This document shows positions 1 through 9,394 of a stretch of DNA of 64,000 nt, one piece after another. Below the pieces are notes generated by a model, which saw only the letters and a program-made list of their open reading frames with translations, ran no database searches and was not told the DNA's origin. Positions within the stretch are counted from its first letter, which is position 1. Every line of letters starts with the position of its first letter. The translations under genes were made by a program, and so were the position numbers. The stretch comes from Ihuprevotella massiliensis (GTDB taxonomy: Bacteria > Bacteroidota > Bacteroidia > Bacteroidales > Bacteroidaceae), in contig LT608321.1 of assembly GCA_900095835.1 (NCBI GenBank), positions 2,617,138-2,681,137 of the forward strand. Direction: 5' to 3'.

Positions 1-970
1 TGTGGAAGAAGCGCGAAAGGCTGTAGCGGCGCAACCGCTGTCGGACGATGCGGGGCAACACTTGGAGATAATAGCCCGTGGCTCCGCTCATCCATAGATA
101 TTTGAACCAAATGCGCTGGCGCGAAACTCCGAAGGCATTCCAAGGTTTTGCGGCACCGATGTAGTGCAGTTGGATGGGATGAGCAAGGGCATCGGAGAAG
201 ATGCGACGACGCTCGGCATCGTCTGTGGGGAGCGACTGACAATGCTCATAGAAAGACGTGGTGTGGGGATCTACTTTGTAGTAGCTATTCGACACGGAGT
301 AGTACATGGGGAAGTAGCGCACGGAGTGTCCGGCACAGATTGCCATACAGTCTTGCTCCGGAAAGGGAAGGCGGGCGTAGTTGGTCTTATAAAACTCCGT
401 CCAAGTGGCTTGCATCTGGTCGTGGCGCAGAGCCTTGAGATTGAAAAGTAGGAAACCAGCATTGATCTCTCGGGAGAGCAAGTCTTGCGCTTCGGGAGAA
501 AATGATTGGTAAAGCGTGGCGCGCGTGGTGGGAAGTATCGTATCTACGCCAGCATAGTAGAAGTTTTCCTCCGGATATGCAGCAAAGACTTGCGACACAT
601 CGCCTAGGAACACCACGTCGACATCGGAGCAGAGCACGCGCTCGTGCTGAGGGAAGAGCTCGGGAGCACAGAGTTTGAAGTAAATCTCTTTGGAAAAGTG
701 CGACTTGCTAGGGCATTCCTGCGCGATGGGGTCGTTGGAAGTGTCGTGAAAGTGCAACGAAGCCTGCGGAAATCTCCCAACTACACGCTGCAACTCGCGC
801 TGGGCTTTGGCAGAGAGTCCTGGATGCAGCACATGCAGTTCGTAGTCGTGGCTCGTCTCTGCGTGGTGTAGGAGTGAAAACACGGTGACAATAGCAGGAA
901 CGACATAGTTTTCGTCGAAAGTGAAGAAGATGGGAATCACCTGCTTCGGACTTTGTGCTGTATTACTCAT
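1..970 (-). CDS. GT8-like glycosyltransferase (partial, runs off left edge)
   Basis: An open frame of 323 codons runs from ATG at 970 to the left edge without a stop, so the C-terminus is missing. The product starts MSNTAQSPKQVIPIFFTFDE and carries the marks of family 8 glycosyltransferases: an N-terminal nucleotide-sugar fold, a DxD motif (Asp116-Val-Asp118, in CSDVDVVFLG) for the metal-bound sugar nucleotide, a later NAGFLLFNL segment, and HYIGAAKPWN, which resembles the family's H-x-x-G-x-x-KPW motif. Its ATG overlaps the TGA of the upstream flippase by four bases (ATGA), so the two are translationally coupled. By inference it adds a sugar to LPS or another surface glycan; donor and acceptor cannot be read from the sequence. 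Confidence 0.85.
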   Translation of the reverse strand, partial: MSNTAQSPKQVIPIFFTFDENYVVPAIVTVFSLLHHAETSHDYELHVLHPGLSAKAQRELQRVVGRFPQASLHFHDTSNDPIAQECPSKSHFSKEIYFKLCAPELFPQHERVLCSDVDVVFLGDVSQVFAAYPEENFYYAGVDTILPTTRATLYQSFSPEAQDLLSREINAGFLLFNLKALRHDQMQATWTEFYKTNYARLPFPEQDCMAICAGHSVRYFPMYYSVSNSYYKVDPHTTSFYEHCQSLPTDDAERRRIFSDALAHPIQLHYIGAAKPWNAFGVSRQRIWFKYLWMSGATGYYLQVLPRIVRQRLRRYSLSRFFH

Positions 971-2421
971 GCTTTACGTCTTTTTTTGAGGAGATAATCA
1001 ATGCTTTCTTGCAAGATGTCGGAACGCATCATCCAAAGGAGAGAGGGATAAAGTAGGGCTGCGCAGACCACCTTTGCCAATAGGCTTGCCAAAAGATTCC
1101 AATGGAGTTGTCCGACACCTAGATAAACACCGCCCATGACTCCCACGGCTACGAAGAGAAAAGGGGAGATGTCGCGAAGCACTTGCCCATAGCCGATGTG
1201 GAGTTCTTGGCGAACGAAGTAGTGCCATACGCCTACCCAAAGGAAATTGATGCCAATGTAGGGTAGGAGCATCACCATGACTCCGAAAGGCGCACTGAAG
1301 ATGGCGGCAATGAGTTGGCAGACGACCATCGCAATTAAGCCCCACATATAAGTACTCGAACGTCCGCGACTCAAGAGATATTGGGTATAGAGGGTGGTGG
1401 CTGGGAGAAATGCACCACTAATGCACAAGAGCATGAGGATGCGTGTCGCCATTTCCCATTTCGCTCCTAGGGCAATGAGAATCAATTCTCGGCTGATGAT
1501 GGAAAGACCAAACATGATGGGGAAGGCTAGAAAGCAAGTAAATCTCAGCATCTTGCGAAATACGCGCGCTTGTCGCTCACGGTCATCTTGGGTTTCTACG
1601 AAGAGCGGTTGTGCCACTCCGTTCACGATGCCCGTGACGATGGAGTGTCCCATGAAATTCCACTTATTGGCTTGGGTGTAGTTGCCGACCATCTGGGCAT
1701 TATACACGCGACCAAGGATGAGCGAAAAGAAGTTGTTGTTGATATGATTGACCAAATTGGTAATCAACAACCGACTGCTGAATCCGAACATCTGACGAAC
1801 GGGGGCGAAGTCCCAATGAAAGGTGGGATGCCAACGCGCGAACCACCAATAAAGTGCCGTATTGATACCTACATACACAAGTGTTTGCGTGGCAAGTCCC
1901 CAGTATTCAAAGTGGTGATAGGCAAGGGTGATGCCGACTACCCCAGAAAGAATCATGGCTATGAGATTGGAGAGGGTCTTTTCTCGCACTTTCATCTGCT
2001 TCAAGAGCAGGGCAGAGGGTGCAATGCTCATACTGGAGATGATGAATGAGAGGAAGAGATAGCGCGAAAGTGGGATAAGTCGCGCATCGCGATAGTAGTC
2101 GGCGATGAAAGGTGCGGCAAAAAAGAGGAGTGTATAGAGAAAAAGACTGGCAGGAAGGGAGAACCAGAACACGGCGTTGTAGTCGCGGTGCTCAATCGTG
2201 GGACGATTTACCAAAGCTGCCGTAAATCCGCTCTCCTGAATGGTGGAGGCGATGAGTGAAAAGATGGTGAGTTGGCCCACCATGCCGTAGTCGGCAGTGG
2301 AAAGCATGCGAGCTAACCAGATGCCGAACACAAGGGTGAGCACCTGCTGTGCGCCATTGCTGAGCGTTCCCCACAGCAATCCTTTAGCAGTCTTGGATTT
2401 TAGAGAAGAGGCGTTTGACAT
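967..2421 (-). CDS. Polysaccharide/lipopolysaccharide export flippase (MOP superfamily, WzxC-like)
   Basis: The 484-residue product is almost entirely hydrophobic with roughly 12-14 membrane segments and a basic end (LLKKRRKA). The opening KSKTAKGLLWGTLSNGAQQV and the following GIWLARMLSTADYGMVGQL are typical of Wzx/WzxC flippases, which move lipid-linked glycans across the inner membrane. Its stop overlaps the start of the glycosyltransferase by four bases, giving a two-gene surface-glycan unit. A hairpin terminator separates it from rseP upstream, so it probably has its own promoter in the 149-base gap, although no clear -7 box was found there. The substrate is unknown. Confidence 0.85.
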   Translation of the reverse strand: MSNASSLKSKTAKGLLWGTLSNGAQQVLTLVFGIWLARMLSTADYGMVGQLTIFSLIASTIQESGFTAALVNRPTIEHRDYNAVFWFSLPASLFLYTLLFFAAPFIADYYRDARLIPLSRYLFLSFIISSMSIAPSALLLKQMKVREKTLSNLIAMILSGVVGITLAYHHFEYWGLATQTLVYVGINTALYWWFARWHPTFHWDFAPVRQMFGFSSRLLITNLVNHINNNFFSLILGRVYNAQMVGNYTQANKWNFMGHSIVTGIVNGVAQPLFVETQDDRERQARVFRKMLRFTCFLAFPIMFGLSIISRELILIALGAKWEMATRILMLLCISGAFLPATTLYTQYLLSRGRSSTYMWGLIAMVVCQLIAAIFSAPFGVMVMLLPYIGINFLWVGVWHYFVRQELHIGYGQVLRDISPFLFVAVGVMGGVYLGVGQLHWNLLASLLAKVVCAALLYPSLLWMMRSDILQESIDYLLKKRRKA

Positions 2422-2513
2422 TCGAGATAATAGGTTGGAGAATTTTCCTCGGGATGAGGCTTCTCTGTGCAGAGCAAATGGAGAAAATGTGGCGTATCTT
2501 CCTGTCGTTGCTC

Positions 2514-2557
2514 TAAAAAGGCAAAGGTGCGTAGGAGGAAATTCCCACGCACCTTTG
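2514..2557 (-). terminator. Rho-independent terminator after rseP
   Basis: Arms CAAAGGTGCGT and ACGCACCTTTG (2522-2532 and 2547-2557) form an 11-bp perfect stem. On the minus strand it is followed by GCCTTTTTAG. It sits 14 bases past the rseP stop and closes the long minus-strand unit. Confidence 0.75.
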
Positions 2558-2570
2558 ATTGATGGGTGAT

Positions 2571-3986
2571 TTAGAAGATGAAACGTACGACGTCGTTGAA
2601 GATGCCTAGGGCCATCAAACCGAGAACGAAGTAGAATCCTACGGTGTTTACGCGCTCAATCCATTTGTCGGATAGGCGACGACGAGTGATCATCTCAATG
2701 AGTGTGATGAAAATGTAGCCACCATCGAGCATGGGGATGGGGAGGAAGTTCATGAACGCTAGCATCAATGAGATGAACGCTGTGAGATTCCAGAAAGCAG
2801 TCCAGTTCCATGCTGAGGGGAAAAGGCTACCAATGGCTCCAAAAGAACCGACGCTCTTCACACCGTCTGCGGAGAAGAGATAGCGCAAGTCGCTTACATA
2901 GCCCTTCAGCACGGAGAGTCCGTGAGAAATGCCCGCAGGAATGGACTCAATGAAGCTATAGTGGATGGTTTCAGTGGGATAATCCGCAAAGACATTGTGC
3001 TTGGTTACGCCCATTTTTCCTTCTGCGTTGAGTGAAAAACGGAGGGTGTCGGCAGTAGCTGCGAGAGTTTTTGCCGTATCTTGGACAGCGTGCTTAACTA
3101 CAAGCGTAGTCTGCAAGAGTTTTGCGTCAACGGGCTTGCCTTCTGCCGCAGCAATTTGGTCTTGGATGGGATAAAGCAGATTGTCAATCTCGTTCCATGT
3201 GCTGACTTCACGACCGTTCATGGCAATAATGGTGTCACCCTTTTGCAAACCAGCGGCTTTTGCGGGGCTTTCTGCCAAGACACTGTCCACGATAGAAGGA
3301 AGGGTGAGCGCGACGAAGGGAGGTTGTTGCTTCAAGGCTTTGAGCAAATCGAACTGACCATCGATGTTGATGTCCACGTTCTTTCCATTGCGGAGCACGT
3401 GCACGGTGTGAGCATCGCCCAAATCGCGGAGCATCGCCACGTGGTCAAGGTAAGTGTAAGTCTTGCTGTCCACGCCCGTGATGAGATCACCGTCTTGGAA
3501 TCCGAGTTTCTTGGCTTCCGTGTTGAACGACATGCCGTGAGTGATGCCCTTGAGTGGGATGCGCTGTTCGCCATTTACCCAGAGGAGCATAGCATAGATA
3601 AAGAGTGCCACGAGGAAGTTCACCAATACGCCACCCACCATCACAAGAAGACGCTGCCAAGCTGGCTTGTTCTTGAAAAGTTCGTGGGCAGGAATGTTGG
3701 CTTCTTCCTTTGCCACTGCATCGGCATTGGAGCTTTCGTCCACCATACCGGCGATTTCTACGTATCCACCGAAGGGGAGCCAGCCAATGACAAAGTCTGT
3801 GTTGCCCCAACGACCAAGTTTTAGTGCTTTCTTCTTACCGCCTTTCCAGAAATCAAAGAAAAGACTGAAGCGATGTACGCGAATGCCAAACACTTTGGCA
3901 AAGAAAAAGTGCCCGCCTTCGTGTAATACCACGAGAATCGAGATACTCAAGATGAGTTGAAGGGCTTTAATAAGGAATACTTCCAT
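2571..3986 (-). CDS. rseP: RIP metalloprotease RseP (site-2 protease)
   Basis: An inner-membrane zinc protease of 471 residues that cleaves transmembrane substrates such as anti-sigma factors. HEGGH (His22-Glu23, His26) lies in the first membrane helix and is the zinc site. The second half of the site is NFLPIPMLDGG near residue 410 in a later helix, the LDG motif. PDZ-like sequence lies in the middle (around KAAGLQKGDTIIAMNGREV), with a second, weaker copy before it (KLGFQDGDLITGVDSK). Length and motif order fit the family. The neighbour dxr lies 86 bases upstream, an order common in Bacteroidota. The anti-sigma substrate is not encoded here. Confidence 0.95.
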   Translation of the reverse strand: MEVFLIKALQLILSISILVVLHEGGHFFFAKVFGIRVHRFSLFFDFWKGGKKKALKLGRWGNTDFVIGWLPFGGYVEIAGMVDESSNADAVAKEEANIPAHELFKNKPAWQRLLVMVGGVLVNFLVALFIYAMLLWVNGEQRIPLKGITHGMSFNTEAKKLGFQDGDLITGVDSKTYTYLDHVAMLRDLGDAHTVHVLRNGKNVDINIDGQFDLLKALKQQPPFVALTLPSIVDSVLAESPAKAAGLQKGDTIIAMNGREVSTWNEIDNLLYPIQDQIAAAEGKPVDAKLLQTTLVVKHAVQDTAKTLAATADTLRFSLNAEGKMGVTKHNVFADYPTETIHYSFIESIPAGISHGLSVLKGYVSDLRYLFSADGVKSVGSFGAIGSLFPSAWNWTAFWNLTAFISLMLAFMNFLPIPMLDGGYIFITLIEMITRRRLSDKWIERVNTVGFYFVLGLMALGIFNDVVRFIF

Positions 3987-4072
3987 GAGAAGAATAGATT
4001 GCTATTGAGATTGAATTGCTTGTTTATAGGAATTGTGTGGCTGGACCATGGGAGAAAATGGCAGCTTCTTGG

Positions 4073-5221
4073 CTAGGGAATCATCGCCTCTACCAACTTT
4101 CTCACTTCGGCATCTGTTTGGAAATAGTCATCCAACGTAGGTTTCTGCACGAATGTGGCTTCTTGCATCGCTTTTCTAATGAGGCGCGCAATGTCTAGAT
4201 AGCCGATTCGCTCTTGACGGAAGGCGAGATTCACCACTTCGTTCGCTGCATTGACAATGCAGGGCATATTACCTCCGATGGCGGCAGCCTCATACGCGAT
4301 GCGCAAACAGTCGAAACGCTCGAAGTCTGGGCGTTCAAAGGTGAGACTTCCCAAAGCGGTGAGGTCAAGTCGCGCACCGCTTAGGCTGTCATGTCGGGGA
4401 AATGAGAGCGCGTATTGGATGGGCAGGCGCATATCGGGCAATCCCATCTGAGCTTTCACGCAGCCATCTGCCAGTTGCACGGCACTGTGCACGATGCTCT
4501 CGGGATGTACCACCACTTCCACTTGTTCGGGAGTGAGACCAAAAAGCCACTTTGCTTCGATCATCTCGAAGCCTTTGTTCATCATCGTCGCACTGTCGAT
4601 GGTGATCTTCGCACCCATCTCCCAATTCGGATGCTGCAAAGCCTGTGCCGCTGTGACGGTTTGGAGTTGTTCGAGGGAGAATTTGCGGAAAGGTCCGCCA
4701 GAAGCGGTGAGCAACACTTTGTCAATGGCATTGCCATCTTCGCCCACTAGGCATTGGAATATCGCACTGTGCTCGCTGTCTACGGGAAGAATTGCCACGC
4801 GCTCGCGAACGGCGAGCTCGGTAATCAGTTCTCCTGCCACCACCAACGTCTCTTTGTTGGCGAGTGCAATAGTTTTATGCGCTTCTATCGCAGCGATGGT
4901 GGGGCGAAGTCCGGCAAATCCCACCATAGCTGTGACCACTGTGTCCACATCTTGGAGACGCGCCACGTCGCAAAGGGCTTCTGCACCCGTCCACACCTTG
5001 ATAGGGAGGTCGGACAAGGCAGCGTTAACCTTTTCATATTGACTTTCGTCGGCTATCACCACCACTTCGGGCTGAAACTCTCGCGCTTGCTGGATGAGCA
5101 AATCCGAGTTGCTTCCAGCGGTGAGGGCATAAGCCTCGTATTTGTCGCGGTGTTCGCGGATGACGTCCAAAGTTTGCGTGCCAATCGAACCAGTGGCACC
5201 AAGTATTGCTATTCTTTTCAT
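4073..5221 (-). CDS. dxr: 1-deoxy-D-xylulose 5-phosphate reductoisomerase
   Basis: It converts DXP to 2-C-methyl-D-erythritol 4-phosphate with NADPH, the committed step of the MEP isoprenoid pathway, in the cytosol. The 382-residue protein opens with the Rossmann motif GATGSIGTQTLDVI. It also has LANKETLVVAGE, the metal-binding segment VDSEHSAIFQC, the flexible-loop segment TASGGPFR, and HPNWEMGAKITIDSATMMNKG with the conserved Trp; all are diagnostic. Only 16 bases separate it from rimM upstream, so the two are cotranscribed. Confidence 0.97.
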   Translation of the reverse strand: MKRIAILGATGSIGTQTLDVIREHRDKYEAYALTAGSNSDLLIQQAREFQPEVVVIADESQYEKVNAALSDLPIKVWTGAEALCDVARLQDVDTVVTAMVGFAGLRPTIAAIEAHKTIALANKETLVVAGELITELAVRERVAILPVDSEHSAIFQCLVGEDGNAIDKVLLTASGGPFRKFSLEQLQTVTAAQALQHPNWEMGAKITIDSATMMNKGFEMIEAKWLFGLTPEQVEVVVHPESIVHSAVQLADGCVKAQMGLPDMRLPIQYALSFPRHDSLSGARLDLTALGSLTFERPDFERFDCLRIAYEAAAIGGNMPCIVNAANEVVNLAFRQERIGYLDIARLIRKAMQEATFVQKPTLDDYFQTDAEVRKLVEAMIP

Positions 5222-5237
5222 AGTTCGTCTGTCGGCA

Positions 5238-5798
5238 TCAAGCGTTGAGTTCTAGGATGCCTTCGGGTAAATTCAACAGCAAATAACGGTCTTTCACGCT
5301 ATAGTCCACCAAGAAATCATCGTGAAGCGGAATCAAAAGTTCATCGCCTTCTTCGGTTTCTACGGTGAGAAGGGTGTTCGCCGTGGAGGTATTGACGGAA
5401 ACGATGGAGCCCAGTTCGTATGTCGCCAACTGTTCTTCGGTGGTATTGGCTTCGTCCACCAAAAGAAGGCTGAAACCAGTGAAGGCTTGTAGGTTGTTGA
5501 TCTCATCATGTTCCTCTTCGTCCACAAATTGTTGGGGATAATACACAGAAAGTCCGACCAATTGGCGCGCTGCTGCGTCATCTTCCACCTCCTCAAACTT
5601 AATAATCACCGCTTCATTGTTTTTGAAGCGATATTCTTCGAAGAAAAAGGGTACAAACAGCCCGTCGATGCGCAAAACGAGGTATTCCGCCTCGGCTCGG
5701 TCGAAGATGTCGTCTGTAAATTGCAGTTCCACTTCGCCGTGGATGCCGTGTGTGCGTGTGATGCGACCGATTTGAAATACTTCTTCTGGGGTAATCAT
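5238..5798 (-). CDS. rimM: 16S rRNA processing protein RimM
   Basis: A 30S assembly factor that binds S19 and helps mature the 16S 3' domain. Residues 1-90 form the RimM beta-barrel (FQIGRITRTHGIHGEVELQF, with the usual G-x-HG-GE pattern) and residues 95-175 the PRC-barrel (LQAFTGFSLL to LLIPLHDDFLVDYSVKDRYLLLNLPEGILEL). The length of 186 residues is slightly above average. It is strongly acidic in the middle. It sits between murA and dxr. A TATATAATAATG sequence lies about 70 bases upstream, and an internal promoter is possible in the 123-base gap. Confidence 0.93.
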   Translation of the reverse strand: MITPEEVFQIGRITRTHGIHGEVELQFTDDIFDRAEAEYLVLRIDGLFVPFFFEEYRFKNNEAVIIKFEEVEDDAAARQLVGLSVYYPQQFVDEEEHDEINNLQAFTGFSLLLVDEANTTEEQLATYELGSIVSVNTSTANTLLTVETEEGDELLIPLHDDFLVDYSVKDRYLLLNLPEGILELNA

Positions 5799-5921
5799 TG
5801 AGAATAGGTGGAAGAAAGAGGATGGAGAAAGGCGAGAGTATGGAGGATAGATTACGCCTTATATATAATAATGTGTGAGGGAGTCTGTAACAATGCGTGA
5901 GGAAAGCCGAAAAACTTCCTT

Positions 5922-7226
5922 TTAGATGCGTGTAATCTTTGCACCAAGCGCGTTAAGACGTTGTTCGATGTGCTCATATCCGCGGTCGATTTGCTCCACA
6001 TTGTCTATGCGGCTTGTGCCGTCTGCGCTAAGGGCAGCGATGAGGAGTGCGATGCCTGCGCGGATGTCTGGGCTAGACATGCGGCGCGCACGGAGTTGAT
6101 GCTCGAAATTGTGCCCAACCACCACCGCACGGTGGGGATCGCAGAGGATGATCTGCGCGCCCATGTCGATGAGTTTGTCGGTGAAGAAGAGACGGCTCTC
6201 AAACATCTTTTGGTGGAAAAGCACACTTCCCTTCGCCTGTGTTGCCACAACGATGAGAATAGAAAGGAGGTCGGGGGTAAGACCGGGCCAAGGCGCATCG
6301 GCTAATGTCATAAGAGAACCATCAATAAACGACTCAACCTCGTAGCGTTGTCCGCCAGGGATGAACAAATCGTCGCCTTGCACCTCAATTTTAATGCCGA
6401 GTCGGCGGAAGGCATCGGGGATAATGCCCAAGTCGCGCAGAGAAACTTGCTTGATGGTCAGCCCATCTCCCACCATCGCTCCCATGCCGATGAACGAACC
6501 AATCTCGATCATGTCGGGAAGTATGCGATGAGTAGCCCCGCGCAAAAGCTTGGTGCCCACAATCGTCAGACGGTTGGACGCGATGCCCGAGATGTTTGCT
6601 CCCATGCGGTTGAGCATGTGGCAAAGTTGTTGGATATAGGGTTCGCAAGCAGCGTTGTAAATCGTAGTTGTTCCCTCAGCCATCACAGCCGCCATGAGAA
6701 TATTGGCAGTACCTGTGACACTCGCTTCGTCCAATAGCATATACGCTCCCTTCAGGTGATCAGCACTGATTTCAAACAACTGATGATCGGCATCGACAGT
6801 GAAGGAAGCGCCTAAGCATTGTAGGCCGTAGAAGTGAGAGTCTAGGCGACGACGTCCGATTTTGTCGCCACCAGGTTTGCTCACTACGGCATGGCCAAAG
6901 CGCGCCACCAAAGGTCCGATGGTCAATATCGAACCGCGGAGCGAAGAGCAGCGTTCTAAATACTCCTCGGTGCGGAGATATTCCAAGTTGATACTGTCGG
7001 CTTGGAAGGTGATGTCGCCAGGGGCATTACGTTTCACCTTCACTCCGATGTCTTGCAATAGGAGAATCAAGTTGTTAACATCCAAGATGTCGGGCACGTT
7101 TTGCAGGCGCACCTCTTCGTCAGTGAGAAGAGTGGCGCAAATCACTTGAAGTGCTTCGTTTTTTGCCCCTTGGGGGAATATTTCGCCTTGGAGACGATGG
7201 TTGCCTTCGATGAGGAATGAAGCCAT
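5922..7226 (-). CDS. murA: UDP-N-acetylglucosamine 1-carboxyvinyltransferase MurA (Asp at the catalytic Cys position)
   Basis: It transfers enolpyruvate from PEP to UDP-GlcNAc, the first committed step of peptidoglycan synthesis. The protein has 434 residues with the two-domain EPSP-synthase-like fold: KNEALQ near the start, RGSILTIGPLVARFG, and the C-terminal IDRGYEHIEQRLNALGAKI. The active-site loop reads SKPGGDKIGRRRLD, so the residue equivalent to E. coli Cys115 is Asp121. Known Cys-to-Asp MurA enzymes are active but escape fosfomycin alkylation, so intrinsic fosfomycin resistance at the target is expected. It lies 31 bases after DUF4290 in one operon. Confidence 0.96.
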   Translation of the reverse strand: MASFLIEGNHRLQGEIFPQGAKNEALQVICATLLTDEEVRLQNVPDILDVNNLILLLQDIGVKVKRNAPGDITFQADSINLEYLRTEEYLERCSSLRGSILTIGPLVARFGHAVVSKPGGDKIGRRRLDSHFYGLQCLGASFTVDADHQLFEISADHLKGAYMLLDEASVTGTANILMAAVMAEGTTTIYNAACEPYIQQLCHMLNRMGANISGIASNRLTIVGTKLLRGATHRILPDMIEIGSFIGMGAMVGDGLTIKQVSLRDLGIIPDAFRRLGIKIEVQGDDLFIPGGQRYEVESFIDGSLMTLADAPWPGLTPDLLSILIVVATQAKGSVLFHQKMFESRLFFTDKLIDMGAQIILCDPHRAVVVGHNFEHQLRARRMSSPDIRAGIALLIAALSADGTSRIDNVEQIDRGYEHIEQRLNALGAKITRI

Positions 7227-7257
7227 ACGGGAGGGAAGGAGTTGAGAGGATGTAGGA

Positions 7258-7791
7258 TTAAGAAATCAGCGAGGTCGCTTCTTGCTGCGTGATGCGTCCG
7301 CGTGTGAGGAATTCAATGTCGTGGGCTATGCGCTCATTGTCGGGCATATCGCCACGCACCTCATAGAGTTTTTCGCGCATGCGCTTTGCAGCAGCTACGA
7401 TATGGAGGCGTCGTTGTTCGGCATCCTCGTTGTCTGCAGCTTGGTTTAGGAGCTTTTCCACCAAAACACCGTAGTGTCGCAGACGCGGATGCTGTTGAGA
7501 GTAGGGCAAGCGTGGAGGACGCTGTTGTTCTTCGTGGGGTTCGATGGCGCAAGGATAGTCAATGTCGAGTTGATAGTTCGAGAGTTGTGCCAAATGGTTC
7601 CACAATTTTTCGTTTTCCTCCTGCGTGGGGTTGGTCACTTGCGCCACAGCTCTCATCACCATCATGATGCGTTGTGCATAGGCTTGGCGTTCTGCGCGGT
7701 TTTCTATGGAGAGAGCATGATCCACCATCAGTTGCACTTCGCGGCCATAGGCTTTCATGCGCAGAGGTTCCAGTTGAGTGTTGTAGAGCAT
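7258..7791 (-). CDS. DUF4290 family protein
   Basis: A soluble 177-residue protein starting MLYNTQLEPLRMKAYGREVQ. The frame stays open 21 codons further upstream, but that part overlaps tsaB; the ATG at 7791 lies just after the tsaB stop and gives the start usual for this family. It is rich in charged helices (NRAERQAYAQRIMMVMRAVAQV; LEKLLNQAADNEDAEQRRLHI). DUF4290 proteins are restricted to Bacteroidota and usually sit directly before murA, as here. The function is unknown; the fixed position suggests a link to envelope growth, which is inference. Confidence 0.85.
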   Translation of the reverse strand: MLYNTQLEPLRMKAYGREVQLMVDHALSIENRAERQAYAQRIMMVMRAVAQVTNPTQEENEKLWNHLAQLSNYQLDIDYPCAIEPHEEQQRPPRLPYSQQHPRLRHYGVLVEKLLNQAADNEDAEQRRLHIVAAAKRMREKLYEVRGDMPDNERIAHDIEFLTRGRITQQEATSLIS

Positions 7792-7798
7792 CGCAGTG

Positions 7799-8491
7799 TT
7801 ACAGGAGTTTTTTAGGTTGTGAGGCTTGGAAGTCCTTGAGATAGAAGGGCTCAAAATAGGCTAAATCTTCAAACTTTCCTTCGAGGAATGCCTTTTCTGC
7901 CAAGGGTGCCATATATTTCGCCAAGGGGTGGGCGTTGTCGACGAAGCGCGCATTGGGATGATCAATCACTTCTTTGCACTTCTCCGCACCATTGCCGAGG
8001 AAATACACAGGACCGCGGTCTAACCACTCTTTGTAAGTGTCGGCAGTGACGATGTCGGGCTGCACCTCACGCAGTGGGCGGAGGGCACGGTCATAGACCG
8101 CTGCATAGACCTCCATGCGTCGTGCGTCGATCATAGGCACGAGGAGTGCATCTTCGGGCATTTCATCGTCGAAGAGTAGGGTGGGCACGGTGATCACTTT
8201 GAGAGTAGGCACAGAAATCAAGGGGACATTGCGCCCGTAAGCCACACCTTTTGCCACGGAAGTACCAATGCGGAGTCCAGTGTAACTACCAGGACCAGCC
8301 GAAATGGCTACGGCATCAAGAGGAATCGCGTGACTCTCGATGAAACTCAGTGCTTCGTCCACATAAGGAGCGAGCACAGTGGCGTGCGAAGGACCTTCGA
8401 GCGTGTGTTGCTCAAAAATCACTTGGGAATCTTCCGACACCGCCACCGAGCACACCGTGGTGGAGGTTTCGATATGTAGGATACAAGCCAT
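7799..8491 (-). CDS. tsaB: tRNA threonylcarbamoyladenosine biosynthesis protein TsaB
   Basis: A 230-residue actin-like ATPase-fold protein that pairs with TsaD (and TsaE) to make t6A37 on ANN-decoding tRNAs. The diagnostic parts are ILHIETSTTVCSVAVSED at the start and ISAGPGSYTGLRIGTSVAKG at about residues 65-85. It has no catalytic metal site of its own; TsaD carries that. It is the first gene of the long minus-strand series, with DUF4290 beginning seven bases after its stop. Confidence 0.95.
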   Translation of the reverse strand: MACILHIETSTTVCSVAVSEDSQVIFEQHTLEGPSHATVLAPYVDEALSFIESHAIPLDAVAISAGPGSYTGLRIGTSVAKGVAYGRNVPLISVPTLKVITVPTLLFDDEMPEDALLVPMIDARRMEVYAAVYDRALRPLREVQPDIVTADTYKEWLDRGPVYFLGNGAEKCKEVIDHPNARFVDNAHPLAKYMAPLAEKAFLEGKFEDLAYFEPFYLKDFQASQPKKLL

Positions 8492-8681
8492 AATTGTTGT
8501 CTTTATTGAAAGACCGATTAAGTCTTATTTTTGTGTGCGACTGTGCTGCTTGGTGGTAAAATCGCGGTGGTTCTTTTGTCGATGAGCCACCCTGTGGGAA
8601 CATTCTGCTGTCTTCCCTTGCCGAAAGTCCATAGCAAGCCAATCTATCAATGTGCGAATTTACCACTTTCTCGGCGAACGG

Positions 8682-8689
8682 CAAAGATA
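8682..8689 (-). promoter_or_regulatory. Candidate -7 box for the tsaB operon
   Basis: TATCTTTG on the minus strand matches the Bacteroidota -7 consensus TAnnTTTG and lies 190 bases before the tsaB start. No TTG is found at the usual 20-base spacing, so the call rests on the -7 box alone. Confidence 0.45.
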
Positions 8690-8965
8690 ATGCGCTGAAA
8701 CTTAATCGAGCGCCCCTATTTCCGCACCCCATTGTCCACTTGTTTCTCCTTTCTCTCGGTAGACAATGGAGAACTCTCCTGGATAGTTGGTTGCCCATCC
8801 GCTATGCTGTGTGGAGTAAGCTGGACGCATGCTGTGAAGTTCATAGCGTCTTTCTTCTGTGCTACTTTATCGCCGGATGGCGTTCCTTATATATAATCTG
8901 TAACCTCGTAGGATGGGGAAGAAAAATCCCTAGTTTTGCCCCCGAAAAAGGAGCGAAAAAAGAAA

Positions 8966-9106
8966 ATGTCGGACATACCGAAAAAAAACTCCCACGTTTT
9001 TCAAAAATTCTCCCACGTTTTTCAGAAAATCTCCGACATTTTTTGGAAAAACTCCCACGTTTTTTCGGAAATCTCCCACGTTTTGGTTTGTTCTCTCCGA
9101 TATTCG
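8966..9106. repeat. 21-bp tandem repeat array, locus 1 (about 6 units)
   Basis: Six consecutive units of exactly 21 bases start at 8981, 9002, 9023, 9044, 9065 and 9086. The consensus core is CTCCCACGTTTTT or CTCCGACATTTTT after an A-rich lead; the last unit is degenerate. Just before the array lies the palindrome ATGTCGGACAT (8966-8976). The array is in the tsaB/nfeD divergent region. Both strands happen to be open (KNVGDFR-type and SHVFQK-type heptads), but no gene signals support translation. Related arrays lie at 23891, 36738 and 59754. Confidence 0.9.
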
Positions 9107-9394
9107 TGGAATAAGATAGGAGAAAACGTACTTTTCAGCCCTAAATTCCATAGTTTGTTGAGCTTTGTTCTCTGGTGCATAGGCTTCAAATCTGCTAGTT
9201 TGTGGAATGAGGGTGGGGCAATTAGGGACATTACCCTATATCCTGCGAAAGATGCGACCTGCGCAAGCGGACTATCTAGCTATTTCTTGGAGGGGAAGTC
9301 AGTGCAGAATGGATGTTTTAGGGTGTTTTTGCTAGTTTTCAAGTAGCAAAATTGCTGTAAAATGAAATTTTCTTGCAGAATTTATTCGTTTTTC

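Noticed and set aside
5168-5186. Second sigma-54-like site (TGGCACC..TTGCT)
   Set aside because: It lies inside the dxr coding region and the GG-GC spacing is 11, not 10.
8930-9346. Open frames on both strands through repeat locus 1
   Set aside because: The 21-base unit simply lacks stops in some frames; no start context, no domain, and the same repeat is noncoding at two other loci.
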